A stretch of DNA of 64,000 nucleotides from the NCBI GenBank assembly GCA_920105625.2, contig OV050032.1, positions 19,549,981-19,613,980 of the forward strand. Direction: 5' to 3'. The stretch is from Clusia tigrina (taxonomy: Eukaryota; Arthropoda; Insecta; Diptera; Clusiidae). Below the pieces are notes generated by a model that was given only the letters and a program-made list of their open reading frames with translations, ran no database searches and was not told where the DNA came from. This document shows, piece after piece, positions 20,431 through 34,600 of this stretch (position 1 is the stretch's first letter; the number at the start of each line of letters is the position of its first letter). The translations under genes were made by a program, and so were the position numbers.

Positions 20431-23402
20431 ATTTTACCGATATCGTTATTAAAACGGATGTCTGCGAGAAGACTACGTCTTCAGTAAGGAGTCGCCGTGT
20501 ATTGGGGATTGTTGAGTGTTCGCGACAAGGCAGGGGATGTGGCTTCCTGAAGCCCGAATCCAAGTATGCATAGAAGGAACGGGTGTTCCCATTTTTCGGT
20601 TCCCATTATGTGGAAGCAACAGCTTCCATTGTAGCGGCTCGTATGAGTTAGCGACCTTTGAAGAGAGAGTCAGAGTGGATTGTTCTTATCAGGGTTGTTC
20701 GCATAAAAAAATTCGATTGTTCCCGTAGTACAGAATAGTATTAAATATCGGACCATATTGCGGAGGTTAACACCCAAACCAACTGGCGTGGTGTAAGCTT
20801 CGGTGTTCAGATTTGTGTTTAAAGCCGTATTTTGTGTTTAAAGCCACCTCATACGAGCACACGATATCATCAGAACATTTAAATTATATTCGTTGAGTGC
20901 AGTCATATACGAGTATGTATGTATGTAGATAGGGCAGTTTTTTCTTAGATGGGTACATGGCACAAACAAGGCCCATAGTATAATCAGAAGAACGTTGCCC
21001 GTTCATTAATATGCGAATGAAAAGTAATCCGCACAGTTACAAAGAAATGTCGCTCAGATGACAAACATTTCATTTGCCTATTGCCGGCAGGCTGGGGTGA
21101 AGGAAGTGTGATCATGAAAATATCGAACCAGAGATTTTTGTGATGTTGTGTGCTTTTGGCATAGATTTTCCGTTTCGAACACCACAACTGCGCTTACTCT
21201 GTAGATTGTAGGCTGGTTCTTTTACTTATCCCTATACTGGAGCATAAACTGTGCGCGCAGTTCAACTTTGAACTCAAGATTTCGAGATATTTGTTTCAGA
21301 TTCAAAGTGGTGTTTTGTTACTTTCAAACCATTCACTCCACCGAAATAAAAGGCCTGTTAATGGAACGATCTTCTCAAAAACGCCTTCTGTGATATTTTT
21401 CATATTCCATAGATAGACGCTGACAACTCAACACAATTGGGTAATTCCTTTTTCCGGCAACATTAAAAACATATACCAATGGGTTATTCTGCTATGAGAA
21501 AAGTCATGTTGTGTTTCCATGCCATCTCTATAAAGGATGTCTATTAAACAGAATCGTAATTTTTCTGTCCTTACCGCATTTCGTGATTTGCATGAATCAG
21601 TCCTATCGTTTATGTTCCCTTGAACATTTCCTTTGGCAATTTTTTGCAATCCCCCAAAATTTCTATGGCGATGCATGTCTATTTCAGTTTTGGTTGTCTG
21701 AGGGAAGAAATTCCATAAGAATATTCATGTCAGAACTGAATATTTTGTATGCTGGATCCCTTTTTTGAAAGACAATAGTTCACGGAAAGTGCAGAACTAA
21801 CTCCTTGAATGAAGGAAATTATGGTAAACTGTCGCAAAGCGGGCGATGTTTCAGTTGGATATCATGAGCCGGCTTTCTAGTTGCTTGGTGACATATGCTG
21901 CTAAGAGGTTTAGGGTCAACAAAAATCATTTACTTTTGGTTGCCAGGCCCCTCTTTTGTTCCATTAAGGAAGCGTGCAAAAGACACTGCTGAAAACTGTT
22001 TGTTTTGTATAATGACTTTGGGAATTGTTTTCCTTTATCTGTAATGAACTGTGATGAATTCTGTAGGTAAGTTAGAGGAATTGCCTGATGAATGATCGTA
22101 CTTTTCTCTGTCAGAGAGCGTACTCTTAGATCCTGCAATTAAACACTCAACTGAGACTTGGCAACAAAAGCAAAGAGACATTCTGAGAAGTGCCAAGCGG
22201 AAAATATTTTGCAGCTCAGAAGGCCTTAATACATTGATATACTGCACACCAAACAAAGCTGGTATTCACATCCTCAACCCTCCTGTTGTTGAATACAACT
22301 TAGTACTGTTCATTGTTGAACTATTTGGTCACGATTAAGCGCCATTAAGAACGCCATTAGTCGCCTGGTCCGGCGGTCAGGATGGCTTTCAAAAATTTTA
22401 CATTGCAAGTACGCGCTGACCATGGAAGAACTCTCAATCAGATCGCACAGACATCTCAGTTTTACTTATCACACTAATCAATAACTTCAAAGCCAACTTC
22501 GCTAAAGCACAGGGGCAGGGGCAGGAGCAGGGCATGCAAATGCTCATCAAGCGAATTGTGCAGCATTAGCCAATCCGAGTTTCCCAAACAATTAAATTTT
22601 AGCAGCGCTGTGTATGTGTGTGTGCGCCTAATTTGCCAATTACCTTAATAGCCACTTATTATTTAGCAATAAAAAATGCACGCTTACTAAATGCGCCTCC
22701 ACAACTACCGGCGGAGCGACCTGCCTACCTACCCACCGCCCGCCGTCTGCCGTCGACCCAAGCACACTGTCTCCGGCAGTAGCACCGGCAGCCATACACA
22801 CACACATCCGTACGTAGTGAGCGGCAGCGGTCTGGCGCGCAAACGGAACGAAAAGTATCTGCAAGTACAATAATTTCTAAAATGACAGTACGCATACGAT
22901 AATAATTTACTTTTGGGTCCATAAACAATGCAATACACAATAATAATAAAAAATGTGAAGGAAGCCGGGCAACAACAACGCCGCAGCACAAAAGGAAAAT
23001 AAAATATATGGCAATGGAATAAAATATTTGTAACAATAACTGCAACAGCAGAAAAAACAACAGCAACAACAACAACAACAGAAACAGCGGCAGCATGGCA
23101 AGAGCCAACTGCAGCCTGCAACTGACGCGTGCATACTTTGTGTGACGGCAGCAACGGCGACGCCAGCAACGACGGCAAGAAGGCAGCTAGCAAAGCGTTT
23201 CAAGCGTCACGAGCGATGCAACTCCTCGCATGGAGTGGAGTGAAGCGGGGACGAGTCAGCAGCGCTGCACACTGAACTGAGCGGAGTTGCGTCGCGTCGC
23301 GTCGCAGCGAGGCGGCAACTCTACTCAGTTATTATGGGCAATCAAAAAGAGCAGGAATTCAGAAATTATTATGGTTGCCCTACGTACCTGTATGCCTGAT
23401 GC
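20431..23402. other. No gene recognised; native-looking from 22.5 kb
   Basis: From 20.4 to 22.5 kb the sequence lacks simple repeats and contains only short open frames (85 codons or fewer) without motifs. A 14-bp direct repeat TTGTGTTTAAAGCC sits near 20,812-20,844. From 22.5 kb the host-like CAA/CAG tracts return (23,040-23,090). Confidence 0.5.
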
Positions 23403-23408
23403 ATATAT

Positions 23409-23480
<72 letters not shown>

Positions 23481-23507
23481 GTGCGTATATGTGTGTGTGT
23501 GTGTGTA
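23403..23507 (+). repeat. TA microsatellite grading into TGTG
   Basis: About 70 bp of TATATA followed by TATGTGCGTATATGTGTGTG. It creates spurious poly-Y/I frames on both strands. Confidence 0.95.
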
Positions 23508-25249
23508 TTTTAGCGAACAACTTTGGAATTGTATTTGCCGTTGGCGGCGCTTTCCTTGCAAGAAACGGAGTAGAGTAGCAAAAAGCAGCAGCGTTTTAGG
23601 AGGGGGTTCGGGGAGGCGGCGAGCGTGGTTCCTACGTGCGACGTTGCGACTGAAATCGAACGTTTGTAATTAATGTGCTTTTATTCCACAACAATTCGTA
23701 ATCAAATAAATAATAATAATTTTAACCACTATAAACACACACCACACGCTCACACATCCTTATACACTCAGCCACACATCATGCAAGGACGTCAGAGCAT
23801 TCGACTTTCGGCAATGGATTCTTTCGCTCATTACCCGCACCCGAAAGAGTGCCGGCGCTAGATTACCTCACAGCTTACGGGGAATGCCAGGGAGGACCGC
23901 TGGGCCAAAGCCTAATCAAGTTTTCTGCAGGGCGACTGTGTGCGACTGTGTGCGGTGCTGCGCGAGTGTGCGTGAGCGAGCATTTATTTTGTTATGCAAT
24001 TTCTTTGTTTGTTTGCTGTGAATTGCGCTGGAAAACCTTCACCCGCCGCCTTCTCCTGGAATTAAATAAATTACAAATTACACAGTCGGTGGAGTTCGGT
24101 TTGAGGAGTTGGCAGCTAAGAGTGCTCTGTCTGCGTAGGCATACACATGTGCGAATTGCTGCTACTTCTGCTTTGCTGCTGCTGCTGCTGCTGCTACTGC
24201 CACTGCCACTGCTACTGCTGTCTGTTGTCTGTTGTCGTTTGTTGGTTGTTGATGGAATTACGATGAACGCCTTCTTTTTCTTCCTAGTTTACGCATAATT
24301 TTCGAACATTAAATTTTATTTTAGTTTAAATTTATTCGATTGGGTCATTCTTAAAAACTGCAAATTACGAATGGAATGAAGACTGTCATTTTCTAGACGG
24401 GGGCGGGTTGCTAGAGATAGATAGCGAAGAAGGAAGTTCACCTTCGTGCATTTCGTGTCACAGAGGCCAGAGAAAGAGTAGGGGTTTTGAGTGTATGTAT
24501 ATTGTCCCGTAGTACAACAAACTATCTCGGGATCGCATCACTGGCTGATCTGTGATCATTGGGCTTCCATACCGCACGTATGCTTGACCTTATCTCGTGT
24601 TGTCGAGAACTGGTTAATGGAGAGAGGAGCGTTTCTTTATTATTTTGATTACCTGCGAAATCTGCCATATTAACACACTATTTCAAATATTTCTCTTCTT
24701 TCTCTTCTACCCTAAGCATCATGACTTTGTTTTGAGCCTTTCTACAGTCTGTGGTCAGTCTCTAATCATTGCTGATTGTGCATCTGTGCTTTTAAGAAGC
24801 GATGCCATATTGACTCAATCAAGCCAAGGTACTTTACAGCAGTGTGGCAACGTTGGAATTTCATTCTGGGCGTTCCTTTGGGAATGTACCGACTTTTGTT
24901 TCTGTGAGAATATAGAATTTTGCTTCATAGTTGTGGATAATATTAAATCCCAATCTTTGATGCTTCCATTTGCATCTGTTCTTCTCGAACGCCGTATTTC
25001 AGAACTTCTGTGTTAGTAAACGGCACGAATTCGCAGCACTCAGTAAATTGGTATAGGAATACCTCGCCCTAGACGTATACATTTCCGATCGATTTGCTCC
25101 AAGTAGTGATGAAGACACGCTGCATTATTCTTCAAAGATGGATATGAGACAGTATCGCAGTATATTCAAAGCCTTTCGATACTTTTCCTTTGTCAATTTT
25201 TCAACTGAAATTTGACAGCAACGACGGAATGATTCCTTATATCGTAATT
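23508..25249. other. No gene recognised
   Basis: Host-like to about 24.3 kb, including a CTG run. Beyond that, no recognisable feature appears before the retrotransposon at 25.25 kb. A 149-codon open frame at 23.85-24.30 kb ends in the CTG run and encodes a leucine-rich low-complexity tail. I regard it as accidental. Confidence 0.5.
24171..24222 (+). repeat. CTG/CTA trinucleotide tract
   Basis: GCTGCTGCTG with CTACTGCCACTGCC interruptions, about 50 bp. Confidence 0.9.
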
Positions 25250-25429
25250 GTGCGATAATTCGTGTCACAGTACGCCGATGGCATATCATTGGGTCGTTGG
25301 TGAGAATTTCGCTATTCTACGAGTATTATGCCGTGTCAAGCGGTGTAGTCTCACAGTTTGGAATGCAGCTTTTGCAAATAAGTATGTACTGGATAGTGCC
25401 CGGTGCTTTTTGTACTTTATCTGCATTAA

Positions 25430-25988
25430 TTGCTTTCAAGACTTTACTCCATCGCAAGGTGGAATGTACTTGAACTTTTTTGGGTTCCGGGACAATGTGA
25501 TGTACGGGGGAACGAAGTAGTTGATGCCTTGGCAAACTGTGGATGTGCGGGTACTCCAATGGGATTAGATCCATTTATCGGTATGAGCTCAGCAGGGCAA
25601 TTGATTGGATCAAGAGCCATGTGAATAATATTCACAAGGACCGGTGCCGTTCAGTTGCCTGCCAACCCCAAACAAGAGATTTGCAGATTTTCTTCTAACA
25701 TTACGAAAGAAAGATCTTCGATCATTGGTTGGGGTAATCATGGCACATAATCCATGGGGCCATCATATGGCGATCATAGCCATCATCGGGAGACCGCACT
25801 ACGTCTCCTGTAAAGAGGAAGACTAGAAAGAGGCACAGAGCCAGAATGAGGCACAGAGCCAGAATGAGGCGACGCATATTAGGTGTCAGATGCTTTGGGA
25901 ATGGACAACATTCCTTATCCCTGTACAGACTTCTGAGATTCATAAAAGAGTCGAAAGAAGTTTGAAAATGTGTAACTGCCATTTCAGA
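25430..25988 (+). pseudogene. RNase H C-terminal block and finger region, decayed
   Basis: ELFWVPGQCDVRGNEVVDAL is the classic last RNase H block (WVPGHxxxxGNExAD), with the key histidine changed to glutamine and the final aspartate kept in VDAL. ANCGCAGTPMGLDPFIG follows, then after frame changes LRSLVGVIMAHNPWGHH, corresponding to the TGHxxxxxHL motif, and YVSCKEED followed by a stop. An 18-bp tandem duplication (25,831-25,848 and 25,849-25,866) interrupts the finger region, after which ATHIRCQMLWEW resumes the expected H...C pattern. The copy is inactive. Confidence 0.75.
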
Positions 25989-26078
25989 ATCCCTCTATCT
26001 ACTCTTTCCAAGAAATATTTGAAGGCTTGTGGTACATTGGGCTTCAATGCTTGAGTGGATACTTGTATACCTCCTTCT

Positions 26079-26096
26079 TCGGCGGTTCTCCGCCGA
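26079..26096. repeat. Hairpin in the 3' tail of the element
   Basis: TCGGCGG-TTCT-CCGCCGA is a perfect 7-bp, GC-rich stem with a 4-nt loop, about 30 bp before the end of the element. In some non-LTR elements a 3' stem-loop is the recognition site for the element's own reverse transcriptase. That role is inferred here. Confidence 0.8.
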
Positions 26097-26125
26097 CCCC
26101 ACTTGTATCTATCTATCGATCTATA

Positions 26126-28024
26126 AATGTATTATTTATGGTATGGGTTTGTCAGGGTATTTTTATAAACGTTTTCCCTGTCCATGTTAAAAATGTGAAT
26201 AGTTATTAGAAATTCTGACCTTCCTGCAAGATAATTGGCTTTGCTAACTCTGACATGGACAGCAGTTTTATTGTAAATGCATATATAGATAGAGAAACTA
26301 CCACAACAAAACTTGGAGGTCACTATGAAATGATTTAGAATGCAAACAGACGGGGTAATAATACGAGTACAAAATATGGTAATCAATGCGAATTACGAAT
26401 GGTTTTTTCTTTTCTTTTTTTTTTAAATTGAAAGGTCATTAGAAAATAATACTGTAATGACACGATGAGGATTATTGATTGACCTCGTTCGGCGTGGCCC
26501 GCAGATATGCTCCCGGTTAAATGTGGCGCTGATCAACCTACAAAGCAGAAACTTTCTTTTGTGCGAAAACGTTCCAATAGTGTCGTATTCATTCACAAAA
26601 GGACTTCTGCTGCAGATGGGCACCGCCGAGTTAGGTTGGCATTCTAATCCAAAGCGACACTGAGAGAGACTAGACTGGAATCGTGGAGAAATTCATTGAA
26701 AATACTCCATTCCAATCCATGAGTTGAGTGCAACTGTTCATAAACAAGTTTCATACCAACTGACTTCTGGAGGAAGTGCGAGTGTGCATTTGGTATCAGG
26801 GATCTGCAGGTACAGGAGTGCCTTCAGTTGCCTCTCAGAATAAGGTTCCAAAACTCACATCAAGGCGTTTATTAAAGTTACTCGTTTGATTCTCTCCAGA
26901 CAAATGCCTGGGAAGGCGCACCTTAAAGAGAGCTCAGTATTGGTATCAAAATTACAACAAATCCATCGAGTAAACCAAACTAATGGGATAATTGGCATCT
27001 GATGGGGAATATTTTGCTGTGTCTCTTTGATGCCTGCAGTGCTACTCACTACACAAGTCTCCCTCCGGTTCCTTCCTGACTCGAAAAAGAGTGAGCTATA
27101 ATGCTTAATGAGAAGCTTCGAACGATTCCTCGGAGCCGCAGGCCAAAATGAGTATGAGTGCTCTGATAACTCAAAAAAGATCTCGAGTATATTCCCCCTG
27201 CACTTCAAATAAAATATTCTGTTAGCCAGATCGCACAGTTCATTGAAATGTGCTTGTAGTCCCGATTCCAGAAATATAGTGCAGCTGACTCAATTGCTTC
27301 ACCGATTGGTTCCCGATCTCGGGTACACGTCACAAGAGTTGGTAATTACTAGTGTGCGAGGTGGAAAGGTCTGCGACCTATTTGGAGTTTGTTTCGAGTG
27401 GTTCCCCGCATGTAACTGTGACTCTCCTCCCCCCTCTGTCTGAGCAGTGGCATAGCCAACTCAGGCGGACCGGGTAATAAAACAGCGCTGAGTAGTTAGG
27501 CCCTCATTTAAGAACCGCATAAACACTCTTGATATTTAAAAATTCATTTTTTAGGCTCTTTTTATGGTGTTTTATTTAATTTTTTATAGTTCGGTGTTGC
27601 TCGCTGTTGTGAAAAGTTGGGTCCTCACTTCGTATACTGTTTAATATTATTATTATTATTATTATTGTTAATATTTATTTTATGGGTTTTATTCATTGTT
27701 GTCGGTGCTGTTGCTGTTTCTGTTTCTGTGGCTGTGCAATAACAATAACAATATTATTATTATTAGTTTATTACATTCATGATATTCCGTTTGCGCCGCT
27801 CAGCACTCAAAGCGCGACGGGTATAATAAAAAGTATTTGTCAATAAAATATATTTTTCCATATTTCTATTTTTATTTCTATTTCTAATTCGGTTTCTGTT
27901 TCCATTTCGATTATCATTCTGCTTTTCGACGAGTTCTTTTGTTGTTGCTGACTTGTTTTTGTTGTTTTTGTTTATATACTTATGTTAATAATAAATTTTT
28001 ATGCATTTGCTTATGAGCATTTAC
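26126..28024. other. No gene recognised; native-looking after 27.56 kb
   Basis: A minus-strand open frame of 117 codons at 26.85-27.21 kb has no recognisable motif. From 27.56 kb there are ATT runs (27,645-27,670), GCTGTTGCTGTTTC repeats and T-rich stretches of host character. Confidence 0.5.
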
Positions 28025-28039
28025 GTGTGTGTTTGTGTG

Positions 28040-28080
<41 letters not shown>
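28025..28080 (+). repeat. GT microsatellite
   Basis: About 55 bp of GT dinucleotides with two TTTG interruptions. Confidence 0.95.
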
Positions 28081-28082
<2 letters not shown>

Positions 28083-31000
28083 ACATATTCATTGCGGGTT
28101 GCTGGTTTGTCGGTATGTGTGGAATAATTGTTATCTGGAGAAACGAAGAACTTAATACGAATAATATTTCCATTATGGGAGTATTTTTGCCTTTTTATTA
28201 ATAGGTCGAACGTGTTTCGAGGTTCTGAGGCACTGTAGAGGGCGATTCAAAGTCAAGTGTTCTTTACTTTTATTAATACATTTTAATACACTTGGGGCTC
28301 TCCTCGCTTGTTTGTCCTCCTGTTCCACGCTTTCGTGTTATTTAAAACTGCTTTTAATATTTATTCACACTTTACAATATTTACGCTTTGTTGTATGAAG
28401 TTTTCTACGGAATTTGAAGAGTCGAGTCTGTGCGCGTCGTTGGCCGCTTGCAGCTTGTTGCGTCTTGCTCGTTGCTCGTTGCTCGCTGCTTGTTGCTTGT
28501 TGCTTGCTCTTTTTTCACATTTTACATCTTTCAATATTTACTCAACAAGTCGAACTATGCAAATAAACATGTCAGCCACTAGCTTGGCCTGCCTGCAACT
28601 CAGAGCTTCAGCCAGTCAGTCAGCCTTTAATGCAATAATGTTTACATCAGCCTCTCAATTATTTGTTTTAACGCTTTTTAGATATTTACGTTTTTATATT
28701 TTTAAGAATTTGTTTTTCATTTGAACTAAAAAAAGGCTAGAAATGAGGCCATTGACTTTGATCTTTAGAAAGTTTACATTATGCAAAAGATATCAATACT
28801 TGAACCGTGCTCATTGGCTTCCAGTGACGGTGAGGCAACTTTACACACAGCGAAGCAGGTTTATGTTTCAATAGTTTTTATCTCTACCATCTCCAAATTA
28901 AGTCTGTGAACCGCCAGTTTATATTTTCAATCGAAACCATTTTTAGCGCATTACTTTTTGCTTTCCCTGTAAAAGTTCACAGCATAAAGATTTGTCATAT
29001 TAAAGAACATTGTCAGTGAAATGCTAACAAAAACGGTAACTGCCAGATTTACCCTCGACTTTCTCTTAAACTATATTGCACCATGTGTTTCAGTTTGCAT
29101 TCCCTATCATTCCAAATAAATATAAATGACAGGACGCGGTTTCTGTGGTATCGAAATTTGCATTTTGTAATATTCCTAGTTTTAGGCTAGTTCTGGAAAA
29201 TCTGCTCAGATACCTACCAATCCCCTAATTTGATCCCTCCACACATATATCCATATATTCGTAACATACGATGCAATGCAAACTGTTTAGGGCAGTGAGG
29301 GTGGGCTATTTGCGGAGGTGTTTACTTATGTTGCTGGTTCGATCTTGGAGATTTCGTATTATTTCTAATCGTGAAATCAACAGATAAATGTCGTTTATTC
29401 CAGTATTCATACGAAATTATAAAGGAATTCCGATACGCCACGCCTCTTAATTTGCGTATATAATTTACCACAATTTGCTAATCTGAAAATTGAGAGAGGA
29501 GTAGAGTAGAGTTGGAAAGGATCCTCCAGCACACACACTATAACGTGGAGACGAGAACACCACCACCATCGAAACGCGTTTCCCAACTGGCTTATGGGCA
29601 AAATAGAGCATAGTTGGTCAGAGCGGAGCGTTGTGGAGGGGAGTGTAGGGGAGGGGGGCGGCTGGTGTAGCATGATGCCAACATGAATGCAACAAACTTG
29701 CGGGCATTAAAAACTCACATGCAGCATGCAGCGTGCAGCATAAAATTGTGTTTATGCGTGTTCGGTGGTAAATTTATAAAAGTTAAATTAGTTTACGGCC
29801 ATAAATTGTTGCGTTGTTAGCCGAGCGTTTTTCTCTGGTGCTGCTTTTTCTATACTTTATTTTTTATTACATTAATATAAAAATACACACTATTTTTCTT
29901 GGAGTCAAAGTTGTAAAATTGCAATATAATCGCACATTGCTGCATGCAGCTGCAATAAAACCGCTTCTACCCGCTGCCGCAGCATATGTTGCAGGCAGCG
30001 CTTTGCTACGGCGACAGGCACGCCAGCTCCAGCTCTAGCTCCGGATCCGTCGCTACCGCCATCGCCATCGTCGTCTCCGGCTTTGGCTGCGGCTGCGACG
30101 AAATGCAGCGCAGCTCGATTCAACTCGCATTGGCAATAAAATTTTTTATTCCTTTTCCTTTTCTCTATTTGTGTGTTCGTCGTAGCCGTCGTCATTGTCG
30201 GTGTTGCTGCTGCTGCTGCTGTTGTTGTTGCTATTTCTGTGGTTGTGCTTGTTGTTGCTTTCGTTTTCGGCCAACATTGTTGCGGAATTATTAGAATTAT
30301 TATTACAATTTAATGGTTAATTCTAATGATATGCGACATGAAAATGAGAAATGAAACGCAATCAAACAAGAAGAGCCGCGAAACGAGGCGAATTGAAACA
30401 ACAGCGGTGGTAGAAGCCGCGTTGGCAGTGGCAGTGGCAGTTGGAGCAGCAGCAGCAGCAGCAACAGCAGCGGCAGCGGCAGCAGCGCATTCAGGCTATT
30501 ATTTTTATTATTTTAAATTGAGCTCCGCACAAATGCCGACAGGGACGGACACAGTGGGGTGCAGTTATGCGAAGCAGCAACAACAACAACAACTACAAAT
30601 AAAAGAAACAAGATTTATTGTTTAGACACAATGTTGCTAAGGATTGCGTTTTTATGATCGTTGATATTGCATTGGTGGTGGTGGTGGTGGCGGAACTGTT
30701 CAACTGCTCAACTGTTCAACTGTAGAACTGAGGAGCTGCGAAGAACGAGGGCGGGGTGCGATTTTAATTACTTTTATAGTGCTCTTTTCTTACCGGACTT
30801 TTTATGGGTTTTCATTTTAGATTTAATGCGAAATTTTGCACATATTTTCAAACTTAATTAAGCTAAAAGGCTTTTATGTAATTTACAATTTTTATTGGCG
30901 CAACAATGTGCGCAATATCAAAGGCCGTTGGAGGGAAAGGGAGCAGTTACACGTGTAACTTCATCAACCGCTCGGCGTTCTTATCGGTGTGTGAGCTCTC

Positions 31001-31600
31001 AGCCTTTCGTGGTCCATTTGTGTTGGGAAGCGCCGATGTACGAGATAAGTGCCACATTTCTCAATTCAATTACTGTTTGACTAAGCGCAGCGACATGTGT
31101 TCTGTTTTTTTTTTTTTACTCTACTACACCAGACAACAACAGCGGCGACAACGACGACGTCGCATTCAACAGTGCTTTCAGCGCTTTTGTGACATCGCTA
31201 ATGCAATCAATTAATTAATCAAAGGACAATCTAATTAACCCTTTTGTCACGCACACACATCACCAAATTTGTAAAATTATAGCTACATACATTAGCCGTC
31301 GACGTCGACAGTCGACAGCGGATGCAGCTTCGGCTTCGGCTTTTGGCGTCAACGCTGGTGGCGGTACCTGTGCCAGTATTTACGCCACTCAGCATGACAC
31401 GCCCGCTGTCCGCACATAGCACTGCCAACACTTTTCGTGGGAGAGTGTAACGGGGCACCCATTTGGCCAATAGCTGCTCGTATTTAAGTGTGCGTTGTGC
31501 GCTGCGTGCGTGCGTGCGCACAGGTTGATGTGTGCCTGGGGCATCGATCATTTAATTCATATTTTAACGCACAAAATGTGCAAAATTGTTGAATTATTGG
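28081..31600. other. Non-coding; mostly native-looking
   Basis: There is no supported gene. GCT/GTT tracts (30,205-30,260) and CAG/GCAGCGGCAG tracts (30,440-30,490) produce alanine-, cysteine- and leucine-rich frames that I reject. TTGCTCGTTGC repeats lie near 28,460-28,510. Confidence 0.55.
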
Positions 31601-34600
31601 TTGCGGACTATCAGTCTGTACAACAGTCGGTGAATGCCCGTACTTGACATATCTAAGTGTAGAAAACTTGCAATCCTTTGGTGAATTTCCAATATGTCCG
31701 AAATATTACATACAGTTGCAGTAAACACAGAATAAGCCAGTTAGTTGCTTATAGGAGAGTATAGGAGCGAGGGAGTTGGTGCTGTGATTTGTTTCGTGCA
31801 ACTTAAAATCCTGCACTAAATGCTCAAACAGACCGAATTTGCATTTTACATGACAGCACATCAAATGCTAGAGTGAAATTTCACTTCCAAATTGCTTACA
31901 AGGAAACGGTGTCACTTGTCACAGTAAATATCAACAAAAGATGGACGAGACTGCCAATGGGGGACCGACTCGGTAAAACAAAAAACAACACGAAATTGCA
32001 CGATTACAACCGGAGAAGTGGGCAGTGGAAGTCAGTTGGACATGTCTTTTATAAATAAAACAGCACAAAAGCCTGCGAGTGCCATATTGCATAGGAGAAC
32101 AGATAATCTTTAATGGATCTGTTTTTTTCTGGCAATTATCAGTCGAACTGTATGCTCACAAACCTATACAAACAATGGTCGGATGGACTCCAGAGTCACA
32201 CCCGAACTTGTATACAAATAACTCGATATCTGTACAAGATTTATCCACAAAAATTGGAATACGAAACTGAGTGTGTTGTGTCAGTGCAACTGCCACTCCC
32301 GCAATATTTGAAACCTGCCCACAAAAAGTCAAGCTTAGTATTAAGTTGTATGGACTCAATATATCGATGTTTTAGCTCGAGGTTCCCTTATTTCTGTAGG
32401 CATTATTTCATAAATGATATCGGTCTCAGGGTCTCTCATAGTCGATTCAATGTATAAGGCACGATTAGGGAAATATCTCGCTTTCTGAACATTATTTTGA
32501 CCGAGTTTATTAGTAGGAATTTTGCTCCGGTTTTCTACTTCTTGTGGAATATCGAGAAATCAACTAAACGTATGATCGAGTATACGAGTATGTACCGAAT
32601 GCAGCAAATTCGTGTATCTGCCACTATTGCCGACTGTAACATTCACATCATCTTGATTCGGAACCATACTCACTGCCAACTCAGCTGCGATCTCAATTTA
32701 ATATTTATTTCTGTTCTCAATTATTGAACGATTTCGGTTCTCCGAATTCAAAGATAGAGGATTTTAATGTTCTGTTTCATGTGCTAATGAAGGTGGATGA
32801 AAAACACATTTCAGTGCCTTATTAAAAGTGGTTCTTATTTTATTGATTCTGTGGAAGAATTAAAATGCCCTCACCTCCATATTTTTATTCCATCGGAAGA
32901 AATTTTTGTTTGTGGTCGAATGGGCCAACAATCGGGGAAGGAATAGGAACATAGCCACATATAGTGTGCACTTACATTCGCAGCACAAGCTGCACACTTT
33001 CGCGTATTGCATGCCAAGCTTTTTGCTTCGAACATCGACCTGAGACCCAGCTGCATACCGCGATAAGCTGGCTGGGCCATTGGGCCATTCCTAACATTCA
33101 CGAACAACATTCGAGTCCGTTGCCTAAGCCCCACCCCACAGCGGTGTGGGTCGAATGCAAGTGGCGGTCGGGCGCAAGTTACGAAACTGCATCATTATCG
33201 GAATGACCATCATCAACGTCGTCGCTTTGCTGTCGTCCTCGCCGCTATCGTCGTCAAAACGTTGCTTCACCGCTGAATATTATTCAAAATATGTGGTGAC
33301 ATTTTGAAATATTTGCTCGGTTGGTGCAATTTCGCAAAAAGCGGCAAGGCTGCCAAACTATCGCTCCTGTGGCGACCCAGTCTCCTCCCTTTAATACTCC
33401 TGTCGGTGATTCGAATGCAGTTGGCTTGGTTTTAACGGCGTTTATTATTGAAATCGCCTTCGAATGCGACTCGAGTTCATTAATTCCAACTTTACTTAAT
33501 AGGCTCGACGGCAAGACGGCAACAACAACAGCCTCCATAACACAGACACTTGCTTGTCAGTTGATCGCCGTGACACTGGATCGGTGGTTCTTACGTAATT
33601 GTGGAGTTGGCGGCAATTGCCACTAGCATTTTGAGATGTGCGTGTCGCAGGGAGGCAGACTGTCGTGAGACAACTGTCAGCACGTGGTGTTGTCAGCGGC
33701 CAGGTTTCTATTGTAATGGATTTGTAGCACGGGAGCACAAGAACAGAGAATTCAAAACCAGAGAATGGCTCAAACAGCGAGCGTCGTTGTTAGCGGGCGG
33801 ATGAGGCCAGCCTCGATATTTCCATTTCATTCCCTCACTGAATTTCCATTTCCAGAGTGATCGGAGGGAATAAATTAAAGAACCCCTTTCTAACACCACA
33901 GGGAAGGAAGGACTTTTTCGCTATAATAAAAAAATAAGAAGGCAAACCTCGGAAGGAGGTACCGCCGCTCACGTCTGTGCCGTGACTGCAGTTCACATCA
34001 CCCTCAGGGGAGTGTTAGTGAGCAGATTTTTGGGTCTATGGCCCGTGTTTCTGCAGTGCGGGTCAGGTTTTGACCACACACAATTATCTCTTACAACTGT
34101 TTACAGTTCTCAGCTTGACCCTCTAAACTTCCTTTCGTATGCGACTTTTCTGACGAAAGGAAGATGCATGTTAGCTGAGCTGTTGGTGCCTCTTTAGTGT
34201 GCCCTGCTAATTACCAAATGGGGAAATCAAACAGATTTCTCACCTGTCGGTGGCAATGCGCGCTCCAATTGCGCTCCATTTTTATGCACTTTACTCAGAA
34301 TATTTCATATACATACGGGTATATTGAGTACGAGTAAGAATGCAGTTTCGCCCCCCACACACACACGCACATCAATATAAATATTTATTTCTGGTAACGA
34401 GAAACAACAATTTTACAGCACTTCACAGCTCCGTCCATGTCCACCGAACCCGCAATTCCCCGCCGCAGACGGGCGTTTGCGCCTAGCATGCCTTGGCAGC
34501 CGATCCTTGCAGCCAGAGAAGAAAACCATGTGATTACATTTAATTAAAGTCACTCGCACAAACAATGTTTACACAATAAATTATAATGAATTCCATATGC

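Larger units (their letters stand above)
25250..26125 (+). mobile_element. 3' part of an RNase H-bearing non-LTR retrotransposon
   Basis: The block contains the end of an RNase H domain (25.43-25.62 kb), a TGH-like region (about 25.73 kb), a broken cysteine/histidine terminal region (25.8-26.0 kb), and a 3' tail with a perfect 7-bp hairpin and a CTATCTATCGATCTAT end (about 26,105-26,125). Several frameshifts and stops separate the pieces. It differs in sequence from the elements at 2-3 kb and 9.6-11 kb, so it represents a third lineage. Confidence 0.75.

Noticed and set aside
22066..22080. Second ratchet point (CTGTAG|GTAAGT)
   Set aside because: There is no pyrimidine tract upstream; only the donor half is good.
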